Source: Bacteroidia bacterium
Lineage (GTDB): Bacteria > Bacteroidota > Bacteroidia > NS11-12g > UBA955
Reading direction: 5' to 3'
DNA length: 5,870 bases
Assembly: GCA_023254645.1 (NCBI GenBank)
Contig: JALRLA010000346.1
Location: 1 to 5,870, forward strand
Below are positions 1 through 5,870 of this stretch, in pieces. The notes under the pieces are model-generated. The model was not told where the DNA came from. It saw only the letters and a list, made by a program, of their open reading frames with translations, and ran no database searches. Each line of letters begins with the position of its first letter. Positions within the stretch are counted from its first letter, which is position 1. The position numbers were made by a program, and so were the translations under genes.

Positions 1-1
1 G

Positions 2-754
2 TTGAATATTCGTGATTCTGTTCACTGGCACCTGCCTGATTTTAAAAGAAAAAATTTAACCATTTGGAATCTTCTCACCCATAGTAGTGGCCTTCCCGAT
101 TATTTTAATCTCCCCGTTCCCAATGGTATTTCACCCAATCAACACATGTACAACGAAGATGTGCTGAAACTTATGAATTCTCTTTCGTACAAAAGCTTTG
201 CAAGTCCGGGTAGTTATAAGTACAGTAATACGAATTATGTGTTATTGGCTTTAATTATTGAGAGAAAGACGGGCATCGGATTTCGTAAATATGTGACAAA
301 TGTTATTTTCAAACCTGCGGGAATGTTGAATAGTCATATTTGTGATTTTGATTCCAATTCATTGAAAACATATCCTGTTCAGGGATATATGAACGGAAAG
401 GTATATACGGATTTGCCTCATAATGGAACAACAGGAGATAAGGGTGTTTATAGCAGTGTTTTTGAAATGTTGAAATACGACAGAGCCCTTCGCTCAGAGT
501 TGATTTTGAATTCAACATCCAAAGAATTAATGTATTCACCTCAAGTAGAAACCGATAACAACGGTGCATCTTACGGCCTTGGTTGGAGGATGAAGGTTAT
601 TGATGGCCATAAGTGGGTCTATCACAATGGATGGTGGAAGGGATTTCGAACTTATTTCTGGCGATCTCTTGAAGAAAATAAAATGTATTGTGTGCTCACC
701 AATGACATAAATGATTGGTTGCCAACGGCTGTAATGGTGAGCTTGCTTAATTGA
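2..754 (+). CDS. Serine hydrolase of the beta-lactamase/class C-like family, 5'-truncated by the window edge
   Basis: The reading frame is open from the first bases, so this is the C-terminal ~250 residues; the TTG at positions 2-4 is most likely an internal Leu codon, not a start. Two of the three family motifs are visible: the Tyr-x-Asn motif as YSN (residues 74-76 of the visible part, within YSNTNY) and the His-x-Gly motif as HNG (208-210, followed by WWKGF). The segment LLTHSSGLPDY (24-34) is a hallmark of the family and normally lies a few dozen residues after the catalytic Ser-x-x-Lys, which must be off the left edge, along with any signal peptide. Such proteins include class C beta-lactamases, D-aminopeptidases, penicillin-binding-like proteins and esterases; the substrate cannot be told here. 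The gene is markedly AT-rich (about 33-35% GC in two 60-base lines I counted) against about 50% in glmM. Its TGA lies inside the end of the converging gene. Family is secure, function is not. Confidence 0.9.
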   Translation: MNIRDSVHWHLPDFKRKNLTIWNLLTHSSGLPDYFNLPVPNGISPNQHMYNEDVLKLMNSLSYKSFASPGSYKYSNTNYVLLALIIERKTGIGFRKYVTNVIFKPAGMLNSHICDFDSNSLKTYPVQGYMNGKVYTDLPHNGTTGDKGVYSSVFEMLKYDRALRSELILNSTSKELMYSPQVETDNNGASYGLGWRMKVIDGHKWVYHNGWWKGFRTYFWRSLEENKMYCVLTNDINDWLPTAVMVSLLN

Positions 755-1694
755 CGCTTTGAACGATAAAACGATGGCTACTGCCATTGGTACTCAGGAA
801 AATATATATCCCGTTTTTCAGTTCAGGCAAGCGCCAAAAGTTTTGGATGTCAGCTTTTTCCCTAATAAGCAAGCCGGCAGGTGTAAATAAGTAGCCCGAT
901 TGAGCTGGACAATTCAATAATGTGTGAGTTGCTGTATTGTAATAACAATGGGATTCGGTTCGTTGAAATCTGAGGGATAAGGTATTATTTATCACTCCAA
1001 CAGCATCCAAGTCGAATCCGGAACTGGGAAAGGGAGAGGGCCAAGGGTCGTTAATGAGTCGGCCTTTTGAGTCTCGACTTCCCCAAGCAGAATCGATACT
1101 TCCCACCACATCGATGATGCGCACGTAGGGAATCCAAGAAAGGTCCAGGACTAGGCTGTCTTTGAGTTCTTCTAAATCGAAGGGTGTGCCATAGGGGCTG
1201 CGGTATTTTCCGGCTAAATGGTGAATGCGCTCGGGCCGAGTAAAGCCAAAGGCGCCGGTTTGAACATCAGTTGAACTCAAGGATTCGCTGGGAAAGCGAA
1301 CCCAATCGATTCCATTGCTGCTTACCTCCACATGAGCCAGCTCCAGGAAGCTATCGTTGAAGGCGTTTTCGAAAACGGCAAAATCAAACCCAGGGCCGTT
1401 GCTGATGGGAGGGTCGAAGGTCAAGGTGGCTGTGCCCGCATCGCCCAAACTGACCAATCCATTGCCGAAAGGACCGGTGGCGTTTTCTGGATCGCCAACC
1501 GATGCAGTTCCTGAGTCAGGCCAATTGATTTGTTTCAAGCCTCTATCAATCTGGGCTTCCAGGGCCCAGCTTTTAAAACAAGTGCTATCGGCTTTGATGG
1601 CCGTGCTGCCTGGCTGTCCTGCTGCAGGGGCAAATTGGCCCTGGACTTTGGCCAGAACCATTCCCAAAAAGATCAAAAGCAGGCGTTTGAACAT
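747..1694 (-). CDS. Secreted protein of unknown function with a T9SS type A-like C-terminal sorting domain
   Basis: The product has 315 residues. An N-terminal signal peptide is clear: Lys3-Arg4, then a hydrophobic stretch to about residue 15, with likely cleavage after VQG (17-19). The mature part opens with FAPAAGQPGSTAI (21-33). It continues with a beta-rich segment: VSLGDAGTATLTFD (81-94), GFDFAVFENAF (102-112), LAHVEVSSNGIDWVRFPSES (119-138), YVRIIDVVGSID (190-201), INDPWPSPFPSSGFDLDAVG (214-233). I recognise this pattern from Bacteroidota cell-surface proteins annotated only by their sorting domain. The last ~60 residues (LFTPAGLLI, then LPELKNGIYIFLSTNG and a hydrophobic end) fit the short beta-sandwich type A sorting signal that sends proteins through the type IX secretion system. 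There are three cysteines (39, 250, 262). The ATG at 1694 is 2 bp after the ftcD stop, so co-transcription with ftcD is likely. The 3' end overlaps the converging hydrolase gene by 8 bp. Ligand or enzymatic activity is unknown. Confidence 0.88.
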   Translation of the reverse strand: MFKRLLLIFLGMVLAKVQGQFAPAAGQPGSTAIKADSTCFKSWALEAQIDRGLKQINWPDSGTASVGDPENATGPFGNGLVSLGDAGTATLTFDPPISNGPGFDFAVFENAFNDSFLELAHVEVSSNGIDWVRFPSESLSSTDVQTGAFGFTRPERIHHLAGKYRSPYGTPFDLEELKDSLVLDLSWIPYVRIIDVVGSIDSAWGSRDSKGRLINDPWPSPFPSSGFDLDAVGVINNTLSLRFQRTESHCYYNTATHTLLNCPAQSGYLFTPAGLLIREKADIQNFWRLPELKNGIYIFLSTNGSSHRFIVQSVN

Positions 1695-1696
1695 GC

Positions 1697-3385
1697 TTAT
1701 TTGCGCAAATCGGCTTCGATGCCCAATACAATGGCATCGCAGGCTTCATGGTTCTTCTTCAAGAGGGCTTCGGCTTCACTCACGATTCGTTCGGCAAAGG
1801 CTTTGTCTTTCAAGCCAGGAGCGTTGATGAGTACATTCAACCAAGCGCCGCGAACAGCTGTTTTGACGCAGAGAGCACCTACGGCCACATCGCTCGCTGC
1901 ATTCGGATTGCCCTTTTCTTTCATGGCGGCCAAAACCTCTAAACAGGCATAAGCGGCTTTCATGGTTCTGAAGGGGACTTCGGTGGCATACTGATTGGCC
2001 GCCTCTATGGCCGCGCTGCGCGCGGTCTTCTGTTCTTCGTTGTCTTTGGGCAGACCATAGGCATTCATGATTCCATCGAATGCACGGGTGTCCTCGTCAA
2101 TCAAAAACAACAAATCATCTTTGATTTGTTGGCCTTTTTCAGCCCAGGGGCTGAATTCTTCGATTCGCTCTTCCCAGCCGCGTTTGTTGGCGCTTCCGTT
2201 GGCGACCATAACACCTAAAGCGGCACCCATGGCACCTACTAATGCGGAAACGCTTCCTCCGCCAGGAGCGAGGCTTTCGCTGGCAGTTTCGTTGGCGAAG
2301 TCCTTAACGCTTAACGAAGCCAGTTTTTCTTGCTTGGGGTCGCGCAACAGGTATTCGATGATCTTTTTATTGGGGTCAAAGGGGGCTAATTCATCGAGTC
2401 CTAAGCTGCGAATGGCCGTATGCACCAATTCAGCCTCGCTGACTCCGGTGCTGATTCCTTGCTTTTGAAGGAAGTAGCGACCGGCATCCAACATGGGCTT
2501 CAAGGGAACAAGCCCGACCAATTCCGAACCTGTGACTCTGGCTCCGCGCTCCTCCGCGCTCTTGCAAGTCTCATCAAAAGCCACGTGCAGGGGAGTTTCC
2601 AAGTAATTGGTCAAATTCATCGAGATCTGAGCCATGTTGTATTCTTCGATGTACCATCCGACGGCTTTTACGTGCTTCAATTTCCCTGGTACGCGAACAG
2701 GTTCGCCTTGTTCGTCCAAAACGGGTTTGCCACTAATGGGATTGCCCTCGCGCAAAATGCGACCGGCTTCGCGTACGTCAAAGGCAATGCGGTTAGCGAT
2801 GCGGGTCGAACGGGTATTCAAGTTGACGTTGTAGGCAATCAAAAAGTCGCGGGCACCGATGACCGTAGCGCCAGATCCGGCTGGGAACTCAGAGGGACCA
2901 AAATCAGGTTGCCATTCGGGCAGTTTGATTTTATCGAAATAGCCTTCGTATTCGCCGCTGCGTATCACAGAAAGATTGCTGCGTTTTTTATTGGGTTGCG
3001 CCGCTTCGTAGAGGTAGGTGGGAATGTTCAATTCTTCCCCAACGCGTCGGGCGAGTTTTTGGGCGTAATCAGCCGTTTCTTCCATGCTGATGCCGCTCAC
3101 GGGGATAAAGGGGCAAACGTCGGTTGCTCCCATTCGAGCATGTTCTCCACTGTGTTGACTCATGTCGATCAACTCAGCTGCTTTGGCAATTCCTCTGAAG
3201 GCTGCTTCTACCACTGAATCGGGATCGCCTACAAAGGTTACCACGGTGCGATTGGTCGCCTTTCCAGGGTCTACATCCAGAAGCTTTACGGTTTCAACCG
3301 TTTCAATGGCTTGGGTAATGGCTTTGATAATCTCGGGCTTGCGGCCTTCTGAGAAATTGGGAACACACTCGATGAGTTTTTGCAT
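1697..3385 (-). CDS. ftcD: Glutamate formimidoyltransferase / formimidoyltetrahydrofolate cyclodeaminase (bifunctional)
   Basis: This cytosolic enzyme performs two steps at the end of a histidine-degradation route. It moves the formimino group from N-formimino-L-glutamate to tetrahydrofolate, then deaminates 5-formimino-THF to 5,10-methenyl-THF plus ammonia. From Met at 3385 the product is 562 residues, close to the usual ~540 for the fused form. The transferase half is about residues 1-330: ECVPNFSEGR (6-15), and HSGEHARMGATDVCPF (78-93), whose His82 matches the catalytic His of the mammalian enzyme. The cyclodeaminase half is about 355-562: LAPGGGSVSALVGAMGAALG (372-391), the conserved LIDEDTRAF (428-436), and AASDVAVGAL (496-505). 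An in-frame ATG at 3412 would add nine residues, but it lies upstream of the -7 promoter box and lacks family similarity, so 3385 is preferred. No other hut gene is in the window. The gene is intact and is followed after 2 bp by a secreted-protein gene. Confidence 0.96.
   Translation of the reverse strand: MQKLIECVPNFSEGRKPEIIKAITQAIETVETVKLLDVDPGKATNRTVVTFVGDPDSVVEAAFRGIAKAAELIDMSQHSGEHARMGATDVCPFIPVSGISMEETADYAQKLARRVGEELNIPTYLYEAAQPNKKRSNLSVIRSGEYEGYFDKIKLPEWQPDFGPSEFPAGSGATVIGARDFLIAYNVNLNTRSTRIANRIAFDVREAGRILREGNPISGKPVLDEQGEPVRVPGKLKHVKAVGWYIEEYNMAQISMNLTNYLETPLHVAFDETCKSAEERGARVTGSELVGLVPLKPMLDAGRYFLQKQGISTGVSEAELVHTAIRSLGLDELAPFDPNKKIIEYLLRDPKQEKLASLSVKDFANETASESLAPGGGSVSALVGAMGAALGVMVANGSANKRGWEERIEEFSPWAEKGQQIKDDLLFLIDEDTRAFDGIMNAYGLPKDNEEQKTARSAAIEAANQYATEVPFRTMKAAYACLEVLAAMKEKGNPNAASDVAVGALCVKTAVRGAWLNVLINAPGLKDKAFAERIVSEAEALLKKNHEACDAIVLGIEADLRK
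1699..1710. repeat. Perfect 12-bp palindrome at the ftcD stop / secreted-protein gene start
   Basis: ATTTGCGCAAAT is its own reverse complement. On the minus strand it covers the last sense codons and most of the stop codon of ftcD (Leu-Arg-Lys-stop) and ends 4 bp before the ATG of the secreted-protein gene. It could be a small operator or a weak structure at the ribosome-binding region, but it is equally explained by the coding sequence. No promoter-like TAnnTTTG is aligned with it. Confidence 0.4.
2108..2131 (-). repeat. Perfect hairpin (10-bp stem, 4-nt loop) inside ftcD, followed by a T-run in the sense direction
   Basis: The arms CAACAAATCA (2108-2117) and TGATTTGTTG (2122-2131) are exact reverse complements around the 4-base loop 2118-2121. 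In the reading direction of ftcD (minus strand) the stem is followed directly by TTTTTGATTG, which gives the outline of an intrinsic terminator. The stem is AT-rich (3 G/C of 10 pairs), so it would be weak. It encodes roughly residues 419-426 (QIKDDLLF) of the cyclodeaminase half, which is conserved coding sequence. The structure is seen directly; any function is speculation. Confidence 0.5.
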
Positions 3386-3389
3386 ATGG

Positions 3390-3420
3390 CAAAGGTAACA
3401 GGGGGCATCCAACTGTGAAA
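3390..3420 (-). promoter_or_regulatory. Bacteroidota-type promoter for ftcD, placed for a leaderless transcript
   Basis: On the minus strand, TACCTTTG (3397-3390) matches the TAnnTTTG -7 consensus at every fixed position. TTTC (3420-3417) sits 19 bases upstream as a one-mismatch form of the -33 TTTG element. Only four bases (CCAT) separate the -7 box from the ATG at 3385, so transcription should start at or within a few bases of the start codon. This supports that ATG and argues against the longer reading frame. No Shine-Dalgarno sequence is present. Confidence 0.65.
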
Positions 3421-3444
3421 TAATGCGGTATTTTCACTTGAAAA
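3415..3444. promoter_or_regulatory. Inverted-repeat half-sites between the divergent promoters (candidate operator)
   Basis: The sequence holds GTGAAA (3415-3420), TTTTCAC (3431-3437) and TTGAAAA (3438-3444). TTTTCA-ct-TGAAAA (3431-3444) is a perfect palindrome with 6-bp arms. GTGAAA and TTTCAC also form an inverted pair with an 11-base spacer. The first half-site overlaps the -33 element of the ftcD promoter, and the palindrome ends 4 bases before the -33 element of the glmM promoter, a suitable place for a regulator acting on both. The repeats are seen; the regulatory role is inferred. Confidence 0.35.
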
Positions 3445-3448
3445 CTAA

Positions 3449-3478
3449 ATTGGGTCTGCCCGTCATTGCTTACTTTTG
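3449..3478 (+). promoter_or_regulatory. Bacteroidota-type promoter for the glmM-ychF operon
   Basis: TACTTTTG (3471-3478) matches the TAnnTTTG -7 consensus exactly. ATTG (3449-3452) lies 18 bases upstream as the -33 element, one mismatch from TTTG. The box ends 11 bases before the ATG at 3490, so the leader should be only about 5-8 bases and leaves no room for a Shine-Dalgarno site; the sequence just before the ATG is CCCATTTT. This supports the start at 3490 over the in-frame ATG at 3466, which lies upstream of the -7 box. Confidence 0.7.
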
Positions 3479-3489
3479 CCACCCATTTT

Positions 3490-4872
3490 ATGACGTTAAT
3501 CAAGTCCATTTCAGGCATTCGCGGCACCATTGGTGGAAACACCGATGAAAACCTTACTCCCATTGATGTTGTCAAATTCGCTTCGGCGTTTGGTACTTGG
3601 ATTTTGCAACGCGGTAAGGGGAATGAAGTTGTATTGGGTCGCGATGCGCGTATTAGCGGCCCCATGGTTTATGAGTTGATCGCCCAAACTTTGGTGGGAT
3701 TGGGATTGAATGTGGTGGATTTGGGATTGTCTACGACACCAACGGTCGAAATGGCCGTGGCCGATGAGAAGGCGGCGGGAGGCATCATCGTCACCGCGAG
3801 TCACAATCCCAAACAGTGGAATGCTCTAAAGCTGCTCAACGAAAAAGGGGAATTCATCAGTGGGGAAGACGGGGAAGCCGTTTTGGCCCTGGCTGAATCT
3901 CCTGATCTTCAGTTTGCCGCGGTCGATCAATTGGGTACTCGTCGTTGTTTGGATTACTTGCCCACCCACATCGAGAAAATATTGGCCCTGCCTTTGGTGA
4001 ACAAAGAGGCCATTGCCGAAAAGAAATTCAAAATTGCCGTTGACGCGGTCAACAGTGTGGGGGGCGTTGCCGTTCCTGCATTGCTCAAAGCCTTGGGCGT
4101 TGACGAAATCGTCGAATTGAACTGCGAGCCAACGGGTCACTTTGCCCACAATCCTGAGCCTCTGGCCGAACATTTGGGCGAGATTTCTTCGTTGGTCAAA
4201 TCCCAGAAATGTCATTTGGGTATCGTGGTCGATCCCGATGTAGATCGCTTGGCGTTGATTCAAGACGATGGGGAGATGTTCGGAGAGGAGTACACCCTGG
4301 TGGCTTGTTCTGACTATGTGTTGAAATATACTCCTGGACCGACCGTCAGCAATTTGTCTAGTACACGTGCTTTGCGCGAATTGACGGAAAAGGCCGGACA
4401 GGTGTATACAGCCAGTGCCGTTGGAGAAGTCAATGTGGTTGTCGCCATGAAAGAAACGGGCGCGGTGATTGGTGGCGAGGGCAATGGTGGTATCATTTAC
4501 CCTGAGTTGCATTACGGTCGTGACGCCTTGGTCGGAATTGCCTTGTTCTTGACGCACTTGGCTCAGTCAGGCATAAAAACTTCCGCGTTGAGAGCGCAGT
4601 ATCCGCAGTATGTCATGTCCAAAAACAAAGCAGAACTGCAGGCCGGTACAGACGTAGATGCCTTGTTGCAAAAGCTGCAAGAGAAATACAAAAAGCATCC
4701 CATCAATACCGTTGATGGAGTGAAAATCGATTTTGACGGAGATTGGGTTCATTTGCGAAAGAGCAACACGGAGCCCATCATTCGCATTTACGCGGAAAGT
4801 GGAAGCCAAACCATGGCCGATAATTTGACCCGTAAAATTCTCCAAGACATTGGGGATTTATTAAACCTCTAA
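3490..4872 (+). CDS. glmM: Phosphoglucosamine mutase-type alpha-D-phosphohexomutase
   Basis: GlmM interconverts glucosamine 6-phosphate and glucosamine 1-phosphate in the cytosol, on the way to UDP-GlcNAc for peptidoglycan and envelope glycans. From the ATG at 3490 the product is 460 residues, normal for the family. All four superfamily sites are present in order: the phosphoserine loop TASHNP (102-107, Ser104 as phosphate carrier), the Mg2+ loop DPDVDR (248-253), the sugar-binding loop GEGNGG (329-334) and the phosphate-binding loop RKSNTEPIIR (423-432). The N-terminus SISGIRGT (6-13) is also typical. The sugar loop differs from the GEQSGH of E. coli GlmM and resembles the form in Bacteroidota and archaeal homologues, so phosphomannomutase or dual activity cannot be excluded. 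It is expressed from its own promoter just upstream, divergent from ftcD, and leads a probable operon with ychF 11 bp downstream. Confidence 0.92.
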   Translation: MTLIKSISGIRGTIGGNTDENLTPIDVVKFASAFGTWILQRGKGNEVVLGRDARISGPMVYELIAQTLVGLGLNVVDLGLSTTPTVEMAVADEKAAGGIIVTASHNPKQWNALKLLNEKGEFISGEDGEAVLALAESPDLQFAAVDQLGTRRCLDYLPTHIEKILALPLVNKEAIAEKKFKIAVDAVNSVGGVAVPALLKALGVDEIVELNCEPTGHFAHNPEPLAEHLGEISSLVKSQKCHLGIVVDPDVDRLALIQDDGEMFGEEYTLVACSDYVLKYTPGPTVSNLSSTRALRELTEKAGQVYTASAVGEVNVVVAMKETGAVIGGEGNGGIIYPELHYGRDALVGIALFLTHLAQSGIKTSALRAQYPQYVMSKNKAELQAGTDVDALLQKLQEKYKKHPINTVDGVKIDFDGDWVHLRKSNTEPIIRIYAESGSQTMADNLTRKILQDIGDLLNL

Positions 4873-4883
4873 ATTAGAAACAC

Positions 4884-5870
4884 ATGTCATTGCAGTGCGG
4901 TATTGTGGGCTTGCCCAACGTGGGAAAATCAACCCTGTTCAACGCAGTATCATCGGCCAAAGCCCAAAGTGCCAATTTCCCATTTTGCACCATCGAGCCC
5001 AATGTAGGAACCATTACGGTTCCCGATGTGCGAATGAACAAATTGGCCGATTTGGTCAATCCTCAGAACTTGGTGCCTACCACCATCGAAATTGTCGACA
5101 TCGCCGGTTTGGTGAAAGGCGCGAGTAAGGGCGACGGTTTGGGAAATCAGTTCCTGGGCAACATTCGTTCTACCCATGCCATCTTGCATGTTTTGCGCTG
5201 CTTCGATGACGACAACATCATTCACGTAGACGGTTCTGTCGATCCCGTTCGCGATAAGGAAATCATCGATACCGAATTGCAGTTGAAAGATTTGGAGACG
5301 CTTGAACATAAGATTTCACGCATAGCCAAAGTTGCCCGAACCGGTGGCGATAAAGATGCGGCTCGCATGCTCGAAGTCTGCGAGGCATTTCGCGGGCACC
5401 TCATGCAAGGGAAAAACGCTCGTTCGCTGGAGATGGACAAAGAAAAGCGCCGCTTGATTCACGATCTTCAACTTTTGACCGATAAGCCTGTTTTGTACGT
5501 CTGCAATGTGGACCCTGAAAGCGTCAATAACGGAAATGCATACGTTGATCGTGTTCGTGAACTCATCAAAGATGAACAAGCAGGATTGTTGATGATTTCG
5601 GCAGCGATCGAAGCCGAGATTGCCGAACTCGAATCGTTTGAAGACCGTCAAATGTTCTTGAGCGAAATGGGATTGGAGCAGAGCGGAGTAGAGAAGCTCA
5701 TTCACGGGGCCTACGATCTTTTGAATTACATCACCTACTTTACTGTGGGTGTCAAAGAAGTTCGAGCTTGGACCATCACAAAAGGCACCAAAGCTCCTCA
5801 AGCGGCAGGTGTGATTCACACCGACTTTGAAAAAGGATTCATTCGCGCAGAAGTGATTGCCTACAAAGAC
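4884..5870 (+). CDS. ychF: Redox-regulated ATPase YchF/EngD (OBG family, OLA1 orthologue), 3'-truncated by the window edge
   Basis: This is an OBG-type P-loop NTPase that in other organisms prefers ATP, binds ribosomes and damps the oxidative-stress response. The 329 visible residues contain the P-loop GLPNVGKS (9-16), a switch region with ANFPFCTIEPN (30-40) including the conserved Cys35 linked to redox control in E. coli YchF, and the G3 motif DIAG (72-75) followed by Leu instead of a catalytic Gln, as expected for this hydrophobically substituted class. GASKGDGLGNQFLGNIR (79-95) follows. A charged helical insertion spans about 130-195, and the C-terminal TGS domain starts near residue 280 (YFTVGVKEVRAWTI, 285-298). 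The base-recognition motif reads NVDPE (208-212), where E. coli has NVNE. By comparison with E. coli YchF about 37 residues are missing off the right edge. No promoter is visible in the 11-bp gap after glmM, so it is probably co-transcribed. Confidence 0.96.
   Translation, partial: MSLQCGIVGLPNVGKSTLFNAVSSAKAQSANFPFCTIEPNVGTITVPDVRMNKLADLVNPQNLVPTTIEIVDIAGLVKGASKGDGLGNQFLGNIRSTHAILHVLRCFDDDNIIHVDGSVDPVRDKEIIDTELQLKDLETLEHKISRIAKVARTGGDKDAARMLEVCEAFRGHLMQGKNARSLEMDKEKRRLIHDLQLLTDKPVLYVCNVDPESVNNGNAYVDRVRELIKDEQAGLLMISAAIEAEIAELESFEDRQMFLSEMGLEQSGVEKLIHGAYDLLNYITYFTVGVKEVRAWTITKGTKAPQAAGVIHTDFEKGFIRAEVIAYKD

Noticed and set aside
772..789. Short stem-loop (ATGGC-TACT-GCCAT core) just past the end of the hydrolase gene, a possible terminator
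   Set aside because: The stem core is only 5 bp and no T-run follows on the plus strand. On the minus strand it lies before the stop codon of the secreted-protein gene, so it cannot end that message usefully.
2542..2561. Perfect tandem duplication of the 10-mer CTCCGCGCTC inside ftcD
   Set aside because: The reading frame and the family-typical protein sequence (AEERGARVTGSELVG) continue through it unbroken, so it is a coincidence of codons encoding AEERGA and not a recent 10-bp insertion.
2420..3217. Long plus-strand open frame (265 codons) opposite ftcD
   Set aside because: It is a shadow of ftcD: the translation has no recognisable motifs, and the minus frame encodes an intact, conserved enzyme over the same interval.
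3386..3412. Longer ftcD reading frame starting at 3412 (extra MDAPCYLCH)
   Set aside because: The extension covers the -7 promoter box and its residues do not belong to the family, which starts with MQKLIECVPNF-like sequence.
3466..3489. Longer glmM reading frame starting at 3466 (extra MLTFATHF)
   Set aside because: The extra codons overlap the TACTTTTG promoter box and lie upstream of the expected transcription start; the conserved protein begins at 3490.
3826..4557. Long minus-strand open frame (243 codons) opposite glmM
   Set aside because: This is an antisense shadow of glmM, with a compositionally odd translation rich in Gln, Arg and His and no domain signature.
5316..5819. Minus-strand open frame (167 codons) opposite ychF
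   Set aside because: The plus strand carries an uninterrupted, strongly conserved YchF here; the antisense translation shows no family features.

Overview
The window looks like chromosomal DNA from a member of the Bacteroidota (Flavobacteriales or a related order). Four things point there. A secreted protein carries a C-terminal region resembling a type IX secretion (T9SS) sorting domain. Both promoters in the one real intergenic gap fit the Bacteroidota pattern, with a TAnnTTTG box near -7 and a weak TTG/TTTC-like element about 18-19 bases upstream. Shine-Dalgarno sequences are absent or weak. FtcD, GlmM and YchF all look like versions from that phylum. This placement is inferred from recognised motifs, not from a search.

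Layout, left to right: (1) 2-754, plus strand, the C-terminal part of a serine beta-lactamase-like hydrolase cut by the left edge; it is visibly AT-richer than the rest. (2) 747-1694, minus strand, a secreted protein of unknown function with a signal peptide and a T9SS-like tail; its end overlaps the hydrolase tail to tail by 8 bp. (3) 1697-3385, minus strand, ftcD, a fused glutamate formimidoyltransferase/formimidoyl-THF cyclodeaminase. Only 2 bp separate its stop from the start of the secreted-protein gene, so these two probably form one operon read leftwards. (4) 3386-3489, a 104-bp divergent intergenic region with one promoter facing each way and inverted-repeat half-sites between them. 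(5) 3490-4872, plus strand, a GlmM-type phosphohexomutase. (6) 4884-5870, plus strand, ychF, an OBG-family P-loop ATPase cut by the right edge, 11 bp behind glmM and probably co-transcribed with it.

The rightward pair is housekeeping: a sugar-phosphate mutase for cell-envelope precursors and a ribosome-associated ATPase. The leftward pair joins cytosolic histidine and one-carbon metabolism to an exported surface protein, with no obvious functional link. No other histidine-utilisation gene is in the window.

I see no RNA gene, CRISPR array, insertion sequence or attachment site, and no convincing new system. The most interesting points are the nearly leaderless back-to-back promoters with their shared inverted repeat, the ftcD/secreted-protein pairing, a perfect 10-bp hairpin followed by a T-run inside ftcD, and a substitution in the base-recognition motif of YchF.
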